From NCBI GenBank assembly GCA_949316495.1, contig OX439005.1:41724682-41788681 (forward strand): a stretch of 64,000 bases of DNA, in the 5' to 3' direction. Numbering within the stretch: the stretch's first letter is position 1; each line of letters starts with the position of its first letter. Shown here one piece after another: positions 62,241 through 64,000 of the stretch. This DNA comes from Amphiduros pacificus (Eukaryota > Annelida > Polychaeta > Phyllodocida > Hesionidae). The translations under genes were made by a program, and so were the position numbers. The notes under the pieces were generated by a model. That model was not told the DNA's origin. It ran no database searches and was given only the letters and a program-made list of their open reading frames with translations.

Positions 62241-62861
62241 TCCCTTCACCCTCGAGCCAGCCTCCCCTTCATATGTGAGCCAACCACCCCTTCACCCTTG
62301 AGCCAGCCTCCCCTTCAAGTTAGTAAAATCTCAAAACTGCCCAAGGTTGGCTCTTTGAGTCGTATTCAGGTAATTGGACAATCATCATTTAGCAAAGGCC
62401 ACTGGTCCAATGTATATCTGAGATAAAGTTGAGAAATGGAAACCAGAAACTCTATGGCAAATGGCAACCAGAAACATAAAGTGGAAAGTGACACTTAGGT
62501 GTGGAAAGTCTTGGAATAGCTGGCTATTGGTCCGGGTGATGTATGAAGCAGTACATTGTGGGTATGCTTCTATTACTGGGGGGTTTTTCCAACAAATGTG
62601 GCACTACATAATTGAAAAGAAATGTTTTATGGTAAATGTGCTAATTCTAAACAGCAGAGTGGGACATATTTGAAGAATATACAGTAGTAGGTATATAATA
62701 GGCTGAGTGATTTGGTGTTTCAGGCCAGGCTTGTTACTAACGAAATAGTTGTTACTACGGTAATGAAAAAGTCTGAGAAATATTTTGCAATAAAGCCATG
62801 CTTTACTAATTGTATCAGTAAAGGAAAGATAGGATTATTAGGAAATACAAGGAATGATAGC
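62241..62861. other. No gene seen; unique sequence
   Basis: It starts with three loose copies of CCACCCCTTCACCCTTGAGC-type sequence at 62240-62320, then AT-rich unique sequence. Confidence 0.55.
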
Positions 62862-63091
62862 TTGTGAATGATAGCATGTGAATGATAGCATGTGAATGAT
62901 AGCATGTGAATGATAGCATGTGAATGATAGCATTTGAATGATAGCATTTGAATGATACCATGTGAATGACACCATGTGAATGATACCATGTGAATGATGT
63001 GAATGATAGCATGTGAATGATAGCATTTGAATGATACCATGTGAATGATAACATGTGAATGACACCATGTGAATGATACCATGTGAACGAT
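62862..63091. repeat. 14-bp minisatellite, about 16 copies
   Basis: Unit GAATGATAGCATGT with GATACC, GACACC and CATTT variants and one truncated copy near 62995. It ends within 15 bp of the LINE fragment that follows. Confidence 0.96.
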
Positions 63092-63101
63092 GGCACAAAA
63101 C

Positions 63102-63393
63102 GATAGAGCGCCAGACTACCTAAAAAAACTTTTGATACCAAAAATAGGTACTAGATCACTTAGATCCACTGTGAACAATGAATAATACATAGTTCCGAAA
63201 TCGAACCTCAAAACATATGGTGACAGGGCCTTTGAAATATATGCACCCAAACTATGGAATGTCCTGCCCCTTGAGGTGAAAAATAGTAAAACATTAGACA
63301 GTTTTAAGTCACGACTTAAAACATTTTTTTATACCAAGTATTACATCGATAAGCGCCACGAGCAGACCTAGTTTGAAATAGCGCTATATAAAT

Positions 63394-63425
<32 letters not shown>

Positions 63426-63433
63426 GTTGTTGA
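63102..63433 (+). mobile_element. 5'-truncated CR1/L2-like LINE 3' end
   Basis: The frame 63102-63371 translates to the C-terminal end of a non-LTR reverse transcriptase ORF2: RAPDYLKKLLIP near the start, then LKTYGDRAFEIYAPKLWNVL, then SFKSRLKTFFY. The APKLWN(V/S)LP...FK..LKT pattern is characteristic of the CR1/L2/Jockey group. One stop codon interrupts the frame about a third of the way along, so this is a dead copy. A short 3' UTR (AGCGCTATATAAATGT) and a (TTA)n tail to about 63425 follow. Only the last ~330 bp remain, typical of incomplete reverse transcription. Confidence 0.85.
63398..63425. repeat. (TTA)n tail of the LINE
   Basis: About nine TTA units directly after the LINE 3' UTR; short tandem tails of this kind are usual for the CR1/L2 group. 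Confidence 0.9.
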
Positions 63434-63865
63434 GTTGTATCCTCATATATGGGCCTGTTGAGTTTGGCGGCAGTTGATTCTCTTCCAACCTGGATTTCAT
63501 GCATGGACCCCTGCACAGATCATGCAAGTTTAATGTCTCTGACTTGAGATTGGCATGGAGATGGGTTTGAAAGTGGGGCCAGGGATCACATGTTGGGATG
63601 TGGATTTCCAGTGTGCTTTGTCCGGGTGGTGAGACGGAAGATCAGCTTAGTCTGCCCGCACAGCCGTGTTGCTATCCTTCAAACCATGCATTGATTTTCT
63701 ATAAAGACTTTGTTCAGATGTGTTCAGATGTAGATGCATTCTTTATGATGTCGAGGTGAAAGTAAATCTTTCCCATTCAAACCATTTGTCCTGTGTATTG
63801 CTACAAATAACTTCCTGTCTCAGAGAATGCACTACCGCCTACCCCAACCCTTAAAGATGGGCACA
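63434..63865. other. No gene seen; unique sequence
   Basis: Moderately GC-rich unique sequence without an open frame or motif. Confidence 0.55.
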
Positions 63866-64000
63866 TTAAACCTGTCCTGTCCCTTCATGAAAGCTGTCCT
63901 GTCCCTTCATAAGACCTGCTCTCTTCCTTCCTGTTCTGTTCCTTCATGACCTGTCCTGTCAGTTCATGAGACATGTCCTGTCCCATCATGACAGCTGTCC
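63866..64000. repeat. ~26-bp minisatellite running off the window
   Basis: About five imperfect units of CCTGTCCTGTCCCTTCATGA with AAAGCTG, AGACCTG and GACATG links. The right border is not in the window. Confidence 0.85.

Overview
The window reads as animal nuclear DNA that is AT-rich, gene-poor and very rich in minisatellites. The best guess is a marine lophotrochozoan, probably a mollusc. That guess rests on tRNA-derived SINEs, a CR1/L2-like LINE tail, and two elements resembling the bivalve 'pearl'/Helentron-associated (HINE) families: a terminal hairpin, a (TGTA)n tract and a core of ~147-bp tandem monomers carrying AAGGTCA motifs. No bacterial operon, rRNA, functional tRNA or CRISPR array was seen. 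The species assignment is inference.

Only one host protein-coding segment is convincing: a minus-strand exon at 33171-33833 encoding an N-terminal C3HC4 RING finger, preceded by a good splice acceptor. Everything else that stays open for more than ~100 codons is a tandem repeat or has no recognisable features. The rest is probably intergenic or long-intron sequence.

Layout: 1-1060, a 20-bp array split by a SINE. 2.1-4.0 kb, small arrays and (TA)n. 6.3-6.7 kb, hairpin-ended element family 2, copy 1. 7.8-8.0 kb, SINE. 9.7-10.4 kb, 37-bp array. 11.8 kb, perfect 36-bp palindrome with flanking direct repeats. 12.8-14.8 kb, HINE-like family 1, copy 1. 16-20 kb, three small arrays. 24.6-25.5 kb, 45-bp array. 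27.0-27.9 kb, family 2 copy 2, interrupted by a GC-rich segment and a SINE. 28.0-28.8 kb, 42-bp array. 30.2-32.5 kb, family 1 copy 2. 33.2-33.9 kb, RING exon. 35.3-36.9 kb, 66/75-bp array. 38.9-39.3 kb, 24-bp array plus (TA)n. 40.0-40.3 kb, SINE. 43.1-44.6 kb, compound 36-bp to 59-bp array. 46.0-47.7 kb, 17-bp and 28-bp arrays. 55.6-58.0 kb, 74-bp array. 60-63 kb, 29-, 22- and 14-bp arrays. 63.1-63.4 kb, LINE 3' end. 63.9-64.0 kb, an array running off the window.

Tandem repeats and repeat-cored elements make up roughly a quarter of the window by summing the listed coordinates. The most informative relationships are: a SINE (27.4-27.6 kb) whose 3' tail matches the LINE 3' end at 63.36 kb; two element families with the same unusual end design; nuclear-receptor-type motifs repeated in every monomer of family 1; and a minisatellite that visibly changes its period from 36 to 59 bp.
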